A stretch of DNA of 55,685 nucleotides from Flavobacteriales bacterium (GTDB lineage Bacteria; Bacteroidota; Bacteroidia; Flavobacteriales_D; Crocinitomicaceae). Both the position numbers and the translations under genes were made by a program. Under the pieces are notes generated by a model. It saw nothing but the letters and a program-made list of their open reading frames with translations. It made no database searches and had not been told where the DNA came from. Location of the stretch: positions 1 through 55,685 of the forward strand of contig CANMTO010000013.1 in NCBI GenBank assembly GCA_947500755.1. The letters run 5' to 3'. Every line of letters begins with the position of its first letter. Position 1 is the stretch's first letter. Positions 33,055-41,250 of this stretch are shown here, piece by piece.

Positions 33055-34443
33055 TTACTTCCCTTTTGCCTTGATTACAATGGCCACCGTGTAAAAGAGA
33101 ATTTTTAAATCAAGGGCAATACTTCGGTTATTGATGTACAGTAAATCATATTTCATCCGATCAAGCATTTGTTCCACATTTTCCGCGTAACCATATTTTA
33201 CTTGTCCCCAAGAAGTTATTCCGGGACGTACGCGATTCAACAATACATATTGTGGTTCATGCTGAACGATTTGATCAATATAGAATTGTCGCTCAGGGCG
33301 TGGCCCCACCAAAGACATGTGTCCAAGAATTACATTAATAAATTGTGGGAATTCATCCAGCCTAGTTTTCCGCATAAATCGTCCTACCGGTGTAATTCTG
33401 GAATCATTGGAAGAGGAAAGCTGCGGGCCATTTGCTTCAGAATTCAAATACATCGTACGGAATTTAATAATTTGGAAGGGTTTGTTATTGAGTCCGATGC
33501 GTTCTTGAAGAAAGAAAATAGGTCCGGGAGAGCTAAACTTAACAAGGATGGCTGAAATTATATACATCGGAAGCAACATAATTATTGCAAGCACGGAAAG
33601 GGAAATATCCAAGAATCGTTTAATTGCTTGTTGCCAAAGCGGCATTACGTCACGATTTAGCTCAATAAAAAGTGCTCCATAAATATTGGTCATTTTCAAG
33701 GATCCACTTAATAACTCATACATGTCTGGAAGGACTTTCACAATGATTCGGAGATCATTAATTTTTACAAGGATTTTTTGCAAGCGATCATGGTCGGAAC
33801 TTTCAATAGCTACGATAATTTCATCGATGTGATGATTGGATAAAATTTCATCTAATGCAGTGACATGACCTAGATAGGGCATTTCCCTTGACAAGGCATG
33901 ATCAGATCCGTTGACATTAACATACCCAATAAACGAATTTACATTGCGTGTTTGGTGGTTAATTTCATTAAAAATATGAAGTGCGCGCTCGCTTCCTCCA
34001 ATGATTACTGTGGAAAATCCATTATTGGCTCGCTTCAGGCGATTTATCATAAACGTAATTAGCGCCAAACGTGGTATCAGGGTAATGAAAAAATGGCTAA
34101 TAAAAAGTACGGCAAATGAAAAATAGTAATCTCTGTAACTGATTACGTCATCATCCAATAATAAAATGAAAAAGATTAAAATTGAACCAATCACCGCCGA
34201 AATGGCTGTTAATTGGATGATTTTCAGCCGGTATAGTCTTCTAACATTTAGGTAGGTTCCTTGTAGATAATAAAGCAGAAGGTATGCCAGGGGAATAAGG
34301 CTTATTCCTAAGTAAAAGGTGCCATTTGGAATAAACATTTTGTGCTCGAGCCAAGTTGCCCTTGTCACGTAAAAAATGAACCATGCGAGCATCGCAGCTA
34401 GGACATCGAACACCAGCAAACTCAACGCCCAATATCGCTTCAT
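33055..34443 (-). CDS. Polyprenyl-phosphate hexose-1-phosphate transferase (WbaP/EpsL-type)
   Basis: A 462-residue membrane protein that starts a glycan on undecaprenyl phosphate. The first about 125 residues contain four hydrophobic segments. A central nucleotide-binding-like domain follows (STVIIGGSERALHIFNEI, about 143-160). Another membrane segment (ISLSVLAIIMLLPMYIISAIL) precedes the catalytic domain with FLQERIGLNNKPFQIIKFRTM, RKTRLDEFPQFINVILGHMSLVGPRPE and GITSWGQVKYGYAEN, all hallmarks of the bacterial sugar transferase domain. The donor sugar cannot be named. It is the last gene of the three-gene minus operon with the oxidoreductase and lipoprotein genes, and overlaps the latter by 4 bp. 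Confidence 0.93.
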   Translation of the reverse strand: MKRYWALSLLVFDVLAAMLAWFIFYVTRATWLEHKMFIPNGTFYLGISLIPLAYLLLYYLQGTYLNVRRLYRLKIIQLTAISAVIGSILIFFILLLDDDVISYRDYYFSFAVLFISHFFITLIPRLALITFMINRLKRANNGFSTVIIGGSERALHIFNEINHQTRNVNSFIGYVNVNGSDHALSREMPYLGHVTALDEILSNHHIDEIIVAIESSDHDRLQKILVKINDLRIIVKVLPDMYELLSGSLKMTNIYGALFIELNRDVMPLWQQAIKRFLDISLSVLAIIMLLPMYIISAILVKFSSPGPIFFLQERIGLNNKPFQIIKFRTMYLNSEANGPQLSSSNDSRITPVGRFMRKTRLDEFPQFINVILGHMSLVGPRPERQFYIDQIVQHEPQYVLLNRVRPGITSWGQVKYGYAENVEQMLDRMKYDLLYINNRSIALDLKILFYTVAIVIKAKGK

Positions 34444-35309
34444 GGCATGTAGACAACCTTTATATTATCAATTCTAATTTCTGTATTTGGAAGTTTAAGT
34501 TCTTTCCAAGCTTCGAACCCATGATCATAATAGGCACTGGCTTCTGATGAACCAATGAGTTCTCGAAGTTCAATATACATTTTCTTCCATTTCACCGTTT
34601 CTGGGGTCGATTTATTCAACTGTATATTTGGATTCTTTTTAAGTCCGCTTGGAGAAATAGCGAGAAGGCTGGTGACTACGCGATTCGTGGTGTAGTAATC
34701 AATCTCAAGGTACACTTCTTTACCCCTCGGAAGATACGACCCAAAAGTCGTGTAAGCTATCCAAATTGAATCGGTTGAATTAAGATCAACTTTGGCATAG
34801 GTATTTCCGTTAAATGGTTGTAAATCAGTATTATCTAATACAAAACTTGCCATGGAGGTATTGGGATCGTTTTCGAGCATCACATTAGCCCCTTCAAAGT
34901 CTTCAATGATGAATTGGGCGTTTGAAACGTATTTTGTAACCGGGGTTATCGATGTTGTTTGATTTTGAGTTAGGGTTACATTAGTATTATACACAGAAAA
35001 GAAGGGATAAATTTTCTTTGTTGCAGCAATCCCATTTACCCGCACCCCTGGATAAACTTTTACATCGACGGATCCAACATTTAAAAGCGGAATTCTTACT
35101 GGTAGCTCAAAGACGCCTACACATTGATCATTGATGTACACCCACGCTTCCGTAATCGATTGACTTAGCTCTCCTTCCGCTCCACTCAATTCAGGATTCG
35201 CCACCAAGGACCATTTATCAATATATAGCCACGAGGGATCCGGATTATTTTTAACACAACCCTGAAGCAAGAGAACCAACCCGGCAAAAACAAAGTTTTT
35301 GAAATTCAT
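34440..35309 (-). CDS. Lipoprotein of unknown function in a glycan operon
   Basis: A 289-residue lipoprotein whose signal peptide ends in the lipobox LLQGC (Cys18 from the ATG at 35309). An alternative ATG at 35336 would place nine extra residues in front of the signal. The mature protein is beta-rich, with a PEGA-like N-terminal part (ITEAWVYINDQCVGVFELPVRIPLLNVGSVDVKVYPGVRVNG) and a C-terminal part resembling a carbohydrate-binding jelly roll (EVYLEIDYYTTNRVV, WKKMYIELRELI, TEIRIDNIKVVY). The gene overlaps the sugar-phosphate transferase gene by 4 bp. A role in surface glycan handling is inferred from position alone. Confidence 0.75.
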   Translation of the reverse strand: MNFKNFVFAGLVLLLQGCVKNNPDPSWLYIDKWSLVANPELSGAEGELSQSITEAWVYINDQCVGVFELPVRIPLLNVGSVDVKVYPGVRVNGIAATKKIYPFFSVYNTNVTLTQNQTTSITPVTKYVSNAQFIIEDFEGANVMLENDPNTSMASFVLDNTDLQPFNGNTYAKVDLNSTDSIWIAYTTFGSYLPRGKEVYLEIDYYTTNRVVTSLLAISPSGLKKNPNIQLNKSTPETVKWKKMYIELRELIGSSEASAYYDHGFEAWKELKLPNTEIRIDNIKVVYMP

Positions 35310-35342
35310 GCGTGGCAAAAACGTAGGAAACTCCATTTTATT

Positions 35343-36311
35343 TTATTGAATTAAATCTAGAATTTGATAGGCTACTTTTAAGGCCTCATGTCCGGCTTTT
35401 AAATCCACGGAAATCTTAGCCTCTTTTCGAATTGCCATGGCAAATTCCTTCAATTCCTCTTCGATGGCATTGGTAGGAAATACCTTTGGTGAATCAATGG
35501 AAAGTTTCTTCGGTGGCTTACCATTGCCCACATCCAACACCATGTCGTACGGATCGGCGGGGCCTTCAAGACCTTCAAGGCGAACTACTTCTATACTTTT
35601 ATTTAAGAAATCTATCCCAACGTATGCATCCCGTTGAAAAAATCGGGATTTACGCATGTTTTTGAGTGAAATTCTACTGGCGGTAAGATTGGCTACCGTG
35701 CCATTTTCAAACTCAATTCGTGCATTGGTTATATCATGGCTCTCGCTTACAACGGCAACGCCAGAGGCCGAGATGTGTTTAACGGGAGATTGCACCACAT
35801 GCAAAATAATATCTAAGTCATGTATCATTAAATCTAAAACCACAGGCACATCTGTTCCACGGGGATTAAATTGTGCTAAACGATGCGTTTCGATGAAGTC
35901 TGGATGATGAAGCAAGGGTTGGGCAGCAATAAACGCAGGATTAAAACGCTCCACGTGCCCTACTTGGATTAAGGAATCACTCTGGGTAGCCAGTTCAAGT
36001 AGTATGGTACTTTCTTGCAGGGTTTGCGTGACTGGTTTCTCAATAAATACATGCTTATTTTGTTGAATTGCCTTGCGAGCTAAATCAAAATGAAAGGGTG
36101 TTGGCGTTACCACATCCAAGGCATCAACGCATTGAATGAGTTCGTCGGCGTGTTCAAAATAGGGAACATTAAACGCTTCTTGCACGGCTAAACCGGCATT
36201 TCGGTCGATGTCTTGTATCCCAACAATATTAAAATATTGAGGAAGTCCTTTTAAAATTTTCAAGTGAATTTTACCAAGGTGTCCAATACCAAATAATCCG
36301 ATTCGTATCAT
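35343..36311 (-). CDS. Gfo/Idh/MocA-family oxidoreductase
   Basis: A 322-residue NAD(P)-dependent sugar oxidoreductase. The Rossmann loop is GIGHLGK (about 7-13) and the family EKPVT motif, containing the catalytic lysine, is at about 86-90. The C-terminal domain begins near VGHVERFNPAF. Members of this family act on sugars or nucleotide sugars, for example at the 2- or 3-position of UDP-sugars. I start at the ATG at 36311; a frame from 36344 adds eleven residues that do not fit. It leads the operon with the lipoprotein and polyprenyl-phosphate transferase, so a role in making a surface glycan precursor is plausible. Confidence 0.9.
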   Translation of the reverse strand: MIRIGLFGIGHLGKIHLKILKGLPQYFNIVGIQDIDRNAGLAVQEAFNVPYFEHADELIQCVDALDVVTPTPFHFDLARKAIQQNKHVFIEKPVTQTLQESTILLELATQSDSLIQVGHVERFNPAFIAAQPLLHHPDFIETHRLAQFNPRGTDVPVVLDLMIHDLDIILHVVQSPVKHISASGVAVVSESHDITNARIEFENGTVANLTASRISLKNMRKSRFFQRDAYVGIDFLNKSIEVVRLEGLEGPADPYDMVLDVGNGKPPKKLSIDSPKVFPTNAIEEELKEFAMAIRKEAKISVDLKAGHEALKVAYQILDLIQ

Positions 36312-36326
36312 ATGCAAATTAAAATA

Positions 36327-36334
36327 CAAAAATA
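36327..36334 (-). promoter_or_regulatory. Candidate -7 element TATTTTTG for the glycan operon
   Basis: A minus-strand match to TAnnTTTG lies 15 nt before the oxidoreductase ATG and directly after the terminator of the rplT operon. There is no clear -33 TTTG; the terminator stem occupies that position. Confidence 0.45.
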
Positions 36335-36363
36335 AAAAAGCCATTAGAAATCTAATGGCTTTT
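36335..36363 (-). terminator. Rho-independent terminator after rplT
   Basis: AAAAGCCATTAGA pairs with TCTAATGGCTTTT around an AA loop. On the minus strand it is followed by a long T-rich run. It lies 22 bp after the rplT stop codon and ends the thrS-infC-rpmI-rplT operon. The A/T flanks would allow weak termination on the other strand as well. Confidence 0.88.
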
Positions 36364-36385
36364 GCTAATAGTTAAAAAGGATTAT

Positions 36386-36733
36386 TTACTTTTTTACCGC
36401 ATCAACCACAGCTTTAAAAGCTGCCGAGTGATTCATCGCTAAGTCGGCAAGCACTTTTCTATTAAGTGTCATGTCGCTTTTATTCACTAGTCCCATAAAA
36501 TGAGAATAGCTCATTCCATGTTGACGAGCACCAGCGTTGATACGCACAATCCAAAGGGATCGATAATTTCTTTTCTTTTGTTTCCGTCCGGAGTATGCAT
36601 ACAACAATCCTTTTTCGATTGCATTCTTTGCGACGGTCCAAACATTTTTTCTACGGCCGTAGTAACCTTTGGCCAATTTCATCAAGTTCTTTCTTTTAGC
36701 TCTTGATGCTACGTGATTTACTGATCTAGGCAT
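36386..36733 (-). CDS. rplT: 50S ribosomal protein L20
   Basis: The 115-residue L20 protein, with the expected basic N-terminus ([29 protein letters not shown]) and [20 protein letters not shown] in the centre, which contacts 23S rRNA. L20 is needed early in 50S assembly and in several bacteria represses its own operon. Its position after thrS, infC and rpmI is the classical order. Confidence 0.97.
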   Translation of the reverse strand: MPRSVNHVASRAKRKNLMKLAKGYYGRRKNVWTVAKNAIEKGLLYAYSGRKQKKRNYRSLWIVRINAGARQHGMSYSHFMGLVNKSDMTLNRKVLADLAMNHSAAFKAVVDAVKK

Positions 36734-36821
36734 ATTTTTAATTTTTTTTGAGACACAGAGCCACGCTATTTCAGTGGGCTTGGATTCTGGGTATCGGGTT
36801 AAACATTAATTAAACCAACAA
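36734..36821 (-). other. 88-bp rpmI-rplT spacer with a potential hairpin
   Basis: The spacer is longer than the other gaps in this operon (34 and 32 bp). On the minus strand AGCCCAC and GTGGCT can pair around a 9-nt loop with one bulged base. Such spacers can hold L20-responsive structures in other bacteria, but I cannot confirm a known leader here. Confidence 0.35.
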
Positions 36822-37019
36822 CTATTTCATGCACAATTGCAATTTAATATTTGCTGCATCGGATTCATGTACCAATCCAGCATGCGTTAAATTACGCTTG
36901 CGTTTCGTAGCCATTTTTGTCAAAATGTGGCTTTTAAACGCGTGTTTACGTTTAATCTTACCACTTCCAGTAATCGTGAATCGCTTCTTCGCACTGGATT
37001 TCGTTTTCATTTTAGGCAT
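36822..37019 (-). CDS. rpmI: 50S ribosomal protein L35
   Basis: A 65-residue, highly basic protein that matches L35: [35 protein letters not shown] is the family's N-terminal part. A small structural protein of the large ribosomal subunit. It lies 34 bp after infC and 88 bp before rplT. Confidence 0.97.
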   Translation of the reverse strand: MPKMKTKSSAKKRFTITGSGKIKRKHAFKSHILTKMATKRKRNLTHAGLVHESDAANIKLQLCMK

Positions 37020-37053
37020 TGTTCTACAATTTAAACATTAACTATTAGCTTCT

Positions 37054-37596
37054 TTATTTCTTTTTTGAATTGATCATTAAAATCATCTTCTTTCCTTCCA
37101 ATTTTGGCAACTGCTCAACAATTCCAACCTCTGCGAGTTCTTGAGCAAATTTCAATAACAAAATCTCACCACGGTCTTTAAATACAATGGTTCGCCCTCT
37201 AAAAAAGACATAGGCCTTCACCTTACTTCCTTCCTCTAAAAACTTCCGAGCATGAGCCAGTTTGAAATTAAAATCGTGGTCGTCTGTATTCGGACCAAAC
37301 CGAATTTCCTTAACAACAATTTTACTTTGCTTTGCCTTCAGTTCTTTTTGTTTTCGTTTTTGTGTGTACATGAACTTCGTGTAGTCCATGATTTTACACA
37401 CTGGAGGCACCGCTTTCGGTGAAATCTCCACTAAATCTAGTTCTTGTTCATCTGCTAAGGCCAATGCTGCGGTTAGTTTCATTACTTGAGGCTCTTGACC
37501 ATCAATAACTAGTCGTATTTCAGCGGATGTAATTTTATCGTTGATGCGATGCTGTGCTTCTTCAACTCTTCTTACAGGCCTTACGTTTCTTCTCAT
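37054..37596 (-). CDS. infC: Translation initiation factor IF-3
   Basis: A 180-residue IF-3, which binds the 30S subunit and checks start-codon pairing. The N-terminal domain has [22 protein letters not shown] (about 17-38) and the linker [19 protein letters not shown] (about 92-110). The C-terminal domain carries [33 protein letters not shown]. It starts with ATG rather than the AUU that many infC genes use for autoregulation, so IF-3 levels are not controlled through the start codon in that way here. The gene is 32 bp downstream of thrS. Confidence 0.97.
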   Translation of the reverse strand: MRRNVRPVRRVEEAQHRINDKITSAEIRLVIDGQEPQVMKLTAALALADEQELDLVEISPKAVPPVCKIMDYTKFMYTQKRKQKELKAKQSKIVVKEIRFGPNTDDHDFNFKLAHARKFLEEGSKVKAYVFFRGRTIVFKDRGEILLLKFAQELAEVGIVEQLPKLEGKKMILMINSKKK

Positions 37597-37628
37597 TCAG
37601 TAATTTAAAATATGCTATTAATTCTTTG

Positions 37629-39578
37629 CTAATTCTTTGCTAATTCTTGCTTCATTTCACCTTGCACCAATACGGCAAATTCTTCTGGGCTCAAGACCCC
37701 TAAGTCTCCTTTTCCTCGTTGGCGAACAGAAATCGTATCAGATTCTGCTTCTTTTTCACCAACAATCAGCATAAATGGGTATTTGCTCAACTCTGCATCC
37801 CGTATTTTCTTCCCTACTTTTTCATTCCGCTCGTCTACGAGTCCGCGAATATCGGAATTATTTAGCAATTCTAAAACTTTTTGGGCATAGTCGTTATATT
37901 TCTCAGACACTGGTAGAATCACAAATTGGTCGGAAGTTAACCAAAGGGGAAAATCCCCGGCACAATGCTCAATTAAAACTGCAATAAATCGTTCCATAGA
38001 GCCAAAAGGCGCTCGGTGAATCATTACGGGTCTATGTTTTTGATTGTCAGCTCCTATATATTCCAATTCGAAGCGCTCCGGAAGGTTGTAATCTACCTGA
38101 ATGGTGCCTAATTGCCATTCTCTTCCCAAGGCATCTTGCACCATAAAATCCAATTTAGGTCCATAAAACGCGGCTTCACCGTAGGCCACAAACGTAGAAA
38201 GATTCATTTCTTCCGTGGCCTCAATGATGGCTTGTTCTGCGCGAATCCAATTTTCTTCACTGCCAATGTACTTTGAGCGATTCTCTTGGTCGCGGAGAGA
38301 AATCTGAGCCCTAAAATTGTTAAAATCTAAGGTTTTCAGCACATAAAGAACGATCTCTATCACGTTCTTAAATTCCTCTTTTACCTGTTGTGGCGTACAA
38401 AAAATATGTGCATCGTCTTGCGTAAATCCACGTACCCGTGTTAATCCGTGTAATTCACCCGATTGCTCATAGCGGTATACGGTTCCGAATTCGGCAAAAC
38501 GTGTGGGTAGTTCTTTGTAAGAGCGTGGTTTGGATTTAAAGATCTCACAATGGTGCGGACAATTCATTGGTTTTAAATAGAATTCCTCATCCGGATCAGG
38601 CGTACGTATCGGTTGAAAGGAGTCTGCCCCATATTTCTCGTAATGCCCCGAGGTGACATAAAGGGCCTTGTTTCCAATGTGCGGGGTAATCACCTGCTGA
38701 TAACCTGCCGCTTTTTGCGCACGTTTCAAAAATTGCTCTAAGCGGTCTCTCAATTCGGCGCCTTTCGGCAACCACATGGGCAATCCTTGACCAACTTTTT
38801 GTGAGAAGGTAAACAACTCTAATTCTTTTCCTAGTTTCCTGTGATCGCGTTTTTTTGCTTCTTCGAGTCGTTCTAGATACTCCGAAAGTTCGGAATTTTT
38901 AGGGAAGGTGATGCCATAAATTCGGGTAAGCTGCTTGTTCTTTTCATCACCTCTCCAATAGGCGCCTGCAATAGACAAGAGTTTAACCGCTTTGATGTGA
39001 CCCGTATCAGGAATGTGTGGACCGCGACATAAGTCGGTGAACTCACCTTGGGTGTAAAAGGTTATGGTTCCATCTTCTAATTCCGAGATCAACTCAAGTT
39101 TATACGGATCCTGTTTTTCTGTGAAATAAGCCAGGGCATCTTGTTTAGAAACTTCTTTCCGGATAAACGGATTCTTTTGCTTGGCTAATTCTTTCATTTT
39201 AGCCTCTACTTTTTCTAGGTCTTTCTCGGTGAAAGAATACGCTAAAAAATCAACATCGTAATAAAATCCATTGGTAATGGGTGGTCCAATGGCTAATTTA
39301 ACCCCGGGAAAGTGAAATTCTAAGGCCTCAGCCATGAGGTGAGCTGAAGAGTGCCACAGGGTAGATTTACCGTCAGCATCATTCCAGGTTAATAATTGAA
39401 GTTGGCATTGGGCCGGTAAGGCACACATGGCATCCTGAACCAGGTTATTTACTTTTGCTGCCAATACGTTTCTGGCTAGTCCTTCAGAAATACTGGTTGC
39501 AACGTCTAATGCAGTGCTCCCAATAGGATATTCACGCTGTGAACCATCGGGTAGAGTAACTTTAATAATTCCTTCCAT
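37629..39578 (-). CDS. thrS: Threonine-tRNA ligase
   Basis: A 649-residue class II aminoacyl-tRNA synthetase. The N-terminal TGS domain (residues 1-60) precedes the editing domain (about 65-225), with [11 protein letters not shown] and the downstream [13 protein letters not shown]. The catalytic core has [12 protein letters not shown] (motif 2 region, zinc ligand), [25 protein letters not shown] and [13 protein letters not shown] (motif 3). The C-terminal anticodon-binding domain begins near [14 protein letters not shown]. It is the first gene of the thrS-infC-rpmI-rplT operon and has a consensus promoter 10 nt before its start. Confidence 0.97.
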   Translation of the reverse strand: MEGIIKVTLPDGSQREYPIGSTALDVATSISEGLARNVLAAKVNNLVQDAMCALPAQCQLQLLTWNDADGKSTLWHSSAHLMAEALEFHFPGVKLAIGPPITNGFYYDVDFLAYSFTEKDLEKVEAKMKELAKQKNPFIRKEVSKQDALAYFTEKQDPYKLELISELEDGTITFYTQGEFTDLCRGPHIPDTGHIKAVKLLSIAGAYWRGDEKNKQLTRIYGITFPKNSELSEYLERLEEAKKRDHRKLGKELELFTFSQKVGQGLPMWLPKGAELRDRLEQFLKRAQKAAGYQQVITPHIGNKALYVTSGHYEKYGADSFQPIRTPDPDEEFYLKPMNCPHHCEIFKSKPRSYKELPTRFAEFGTVYRYEQSGELHGLTRVRGFTQDDAHIFCTPQQVKEEFKNVIEIVLYVLKTLDFNNFRAQISLRDQENRSKYIGSEENWIRAEQAIIEATEEMNLSTFVAYGEAAFYGPKLDFMVQDALGREWQLGTIQVDYNLPERFELEYIGADNQKHRPVMIHRAPFGSMERFIAVLIEHCAGDFPLWLTSDQFVILPVSEKYNDYAQKVLELLNNSDIRGLVDERNEKVGKKIRDAELSKYPFMLIVGEKEAESDTISVRQRGKGDLGVLSPEEFAVLVQGEMKQELAKN

Positions 39579-39587
39579 AATTGACTA

Positions 39588-39617
39588 CAAAAGTAGTAAA
39601 ATCAAGGCGGAAATCAA
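39588..39617 (-). promoter_or_regulatory. Bacteroidota-type promoter for thrS
   Basis: On the minus strand TTG (39617-39615) is separated by exactly 19 bp from TACTTTTG (39595-39588). The -7 sequence and the spacing are the same as in the DUF2795 and tRNA-Ser promoters. The thrS ATG is 10 nt after the -7 element, so there is no room for a long leader such as a T-box. Confidence 0.8.
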
Positions 39618-39629
39618 CCTTTAATCGAC

Positions 39630-40424
39630 TTATTTCCTGTGCAACAATTGCTTAACGTCCATTTGGAGGGTACGAATGGAATGCAACAAGCTTTGATCAT
39701 CCGGTACGATTTCTGGTAATTCTCTACTCACATAACACACAAATTTCCACGCTTCTAAGAGTTCGGAAAACGGAATTTCATAGGGCTGGTAGTTTAAATT
39801 CGAGGAAATCAAGGTCAAAAGCCCAGGTTTTTCAAGACTCAAACCAATCGATTTAAATACAATTCCCTCCGATTTAGTTACCAAAATAAACTGTTGTCCA
39901 GCCTTCATACTTGTCCAATCTTGAACATATTCACCGACGACAATGGAGCCTTGACTCACTGGAGGCATTGAATCTCCTTGAACCGGAAATGCGCGATACT
40001 TTTTATGTTTTGAAAGAAAAGGCAAGCTCAGGGTAGGGAAATCTGTAAAATATTCGGGGTCAGAAAATCCTGCTGTGTAACCCGCACTGGCTTTTTCAGG
40101 AATGACTTCGATGAGTTCATCATTCGTAAGGCTAACAATGGAGGCTAGAATTCGCAATTCCGATCCTTTCATCCGTTGGGTGGCCCGATCGGTCATGATT
40201 CGCCAATCTACTTCCTTGAAGTTCGTAAAATCTTTCGTTATTAATTCCTCAATGGACAATCCATAATATTTGCTGATTTGCAATATATTTTCAAGATTAG
40301 GCTGGGCAATGTTATTTTCATAACCGCTGTAGGTTGAGCGATTTAACCCAAGCGCCGTAGCTACCTCTTCTTGTGACTTACCTTTTCTTTTTCGTAAAAT
40401 CTTAATGTTCTCTCCAATAAACAT
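39630..40424 (-). CDS. XRE-family regulator with an S24 (LexA-like) domain
   Basis: A 264-residue repressor-type protein. The N-terminal HTH (about 5-60) contains KSQEEVATALGLNRSTYSGYENN. The C-terminal S24 domain has the Ser152 nucleophile in QGDSMPP and the Lys191 general base in IVFKSIG. A plausible self-cleavage site, Ala114-Gly115 in EKASAGYTAG, precedes it. The family includes LexA and phage CI-type repressors that cleave themselves under stress, as well as members that only use the fold for dimerisation. It lies between thrS and the TonB-like gene and has an inverted repeat just upstream of its own -7 element, consistent with autorepression. Confidence 0.88.
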   Translation of the reverse strand: MFIGENIKILRKRKGKSQEEVATALGLNRSTYSGYENNIAQPNLENILQISKYYGLSIEELITKDFTNFKEVDWRIMTDRATQRMKGSELRILASIVSLTNDELIEVIPEKASAGYTAGFSDPEYFTDFPTLSLPFLSKHKKYRAFPVQGDSMPPVSQGSIVVGEYVQDWTSMKAGQQFILVTKSEGIVFKSIGLSLEKPGLLTLISSNLNYQPYEIPFSELLEAWKFVCYVSRELPEIVPDDQSLLHSIRTLQMDVKQLLHRK

Positions 40425-40438
40425 ACCTTGGTTTTAGA

Positions 40439-40446
40439 CAAAGTTA
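40439..40446 (-). promoter_or_regulatory. Candidate -7 element TAACTTTG of the XRE/S24 gene
   Basis: It fits TAnnTTTG and ends 14 nt before the ATG at 40424. TTTG copies exist upstream, but the nearest one is only about 13 bp away rather than 19. Confidence 0.5.
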
Positions 40447-40451
40447 AAAAA

Positions 40452-40470
40452 TAATCAAACAAATTGATTA
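40452..40470. promoter_or_regulatory. Candidate operator: TAATCAA-5 bp-TTGATTA
   Basis: A perfect inverted repeat with 7-bp arms, lying 5 bp upstream of the -7 element of the XRE/S24 gene and thus between its -7 and -33 positions. This is the expected place for an autorepressor site. A further half-site-like ATTTAATC follows at about 40473-40480. Confidence 0.55.
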
Positions 40471-40485
40471 AAATTTAATCTTTTT

Positions 40486-41247
40486 TTATTGAGCTACGAA
40501 TTTGTAAATGATGGTTCCGGTTTGTTGGGTGGGTGCTGAATCTTTAAAATTGAATTTCGATTTTTTAGCATATCGAACGGATTGCTCTATCATACACTGA
40601 TTTGCGCCACTACTTTTCGTAGCATCATAGGTTGCTTCCACCACCTTACCTCCTTTATCTACCCTAATAGAAACCACTACCCTTCCAGAAGAACCATATC
40701 CACAGGTGTACCCTGGATTGCGCACATACCAATTGTTATTCTCAAATGCGGTACGGCCTTCTAGCCGAAACTCTACCATTACGTCACCCGAATATTGATT
40801 TGCAGCATTGGACTCTGTTTTGCCGGGATTTTTATTAGCATTGGCATTATTCGCTTGATTTTGTTTACGCTGGTCCATTTCTGAACGAAGTTTTGTTCGC
40901 TCTTTTTCGCCCCCCGCCTCATTGAACAAGGATTGCTCAAAGTCTTTGATTCGCTGATAAGGGTCTCCCGTGGGTTGATTCTGTGAATATTCCTCGTATG
41001 AATTCGGACGATTATCGTTTTGATTTCGCGACAAACTCTTGGGATCATCGTTCTGTTGATTGATAAAAATCTCTTCGGGATCAATCAAAATCTCACGTTC
41101 AGGCTCTGCCAAGTCTATTTCCGGGGTAAAAAAGGGCTCCACATGCACATAGCGGTCATTACTCACGATAACAACGGCCATTACCGGAAAAAGAATGGAA
41201 GCCATTGAGAGTATAAAAGACAATAATATGCGTTCTCTATTCGACAT
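40486..41247 (-). CDS. TonB-like energy-transducer family protein
   Basis: A 253-residue protein with a single N-terminal membrane anchor (RILLSFILSMASILFPVMAVVIV). A long polar, Asn/Gln/Glu-rich stalk follows (about 45-155). The C-terminal part (about 160-253) resembles the small TonB-like domain in Bacteroidota: GRVVVSIRVDKGGKVVEATYDATKSSGANQCMIEQSVRYAKKSKF, ending with GTIIYKFVAQ. Unlike classical TonB, no proline-rich stalk is seen. The typical role is to pass membrane energy to outer-membrane transporters, but stand-alone relatives have other functions. It overlaps no neighbour and lies 3 bp after the WG-repeat gene on the same strand. Confidence 0.75.
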   Translation of the reverse strand: MSNRERILLSFILSMASILFPVMAVVIVSNDRYVHVEPFFTPEIDLAEPEREILIDPEEIFINQQNDDPKSLSRNQNDNRPNSYEEYSQNQPTGDPYQRIKDFEQSLFNEAGGEKERTKLRSEMDQRKQNQANNANANKNPGKTESNAANQYSGDVMVEFRLEGRTAFENNNWYVRNPGYTCGYGSSGRVVVSIRVDKGGKVVEATYDATKSSGANQCMIEQSVRYAKKSKFNFKDSAPTQQTGTIIYKFVAQ

Positions 41248-41250
41248 ACG

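Noticed and set aside
33169-33555. A 128-residue plus-strand frame
   Set aside because: It lies opposite the catalytic domain of the polyprenyl-phosphate transferase.
39579-39629. T-box leader for thrS
   Set aside because: The promoter lies 10 nt from the ATG, so no room for a T-box exists.
39630-40424. Prophage repressor
   Set aside because: No phage structural, integrase or replication gene lies near; the neighbours are core genes.
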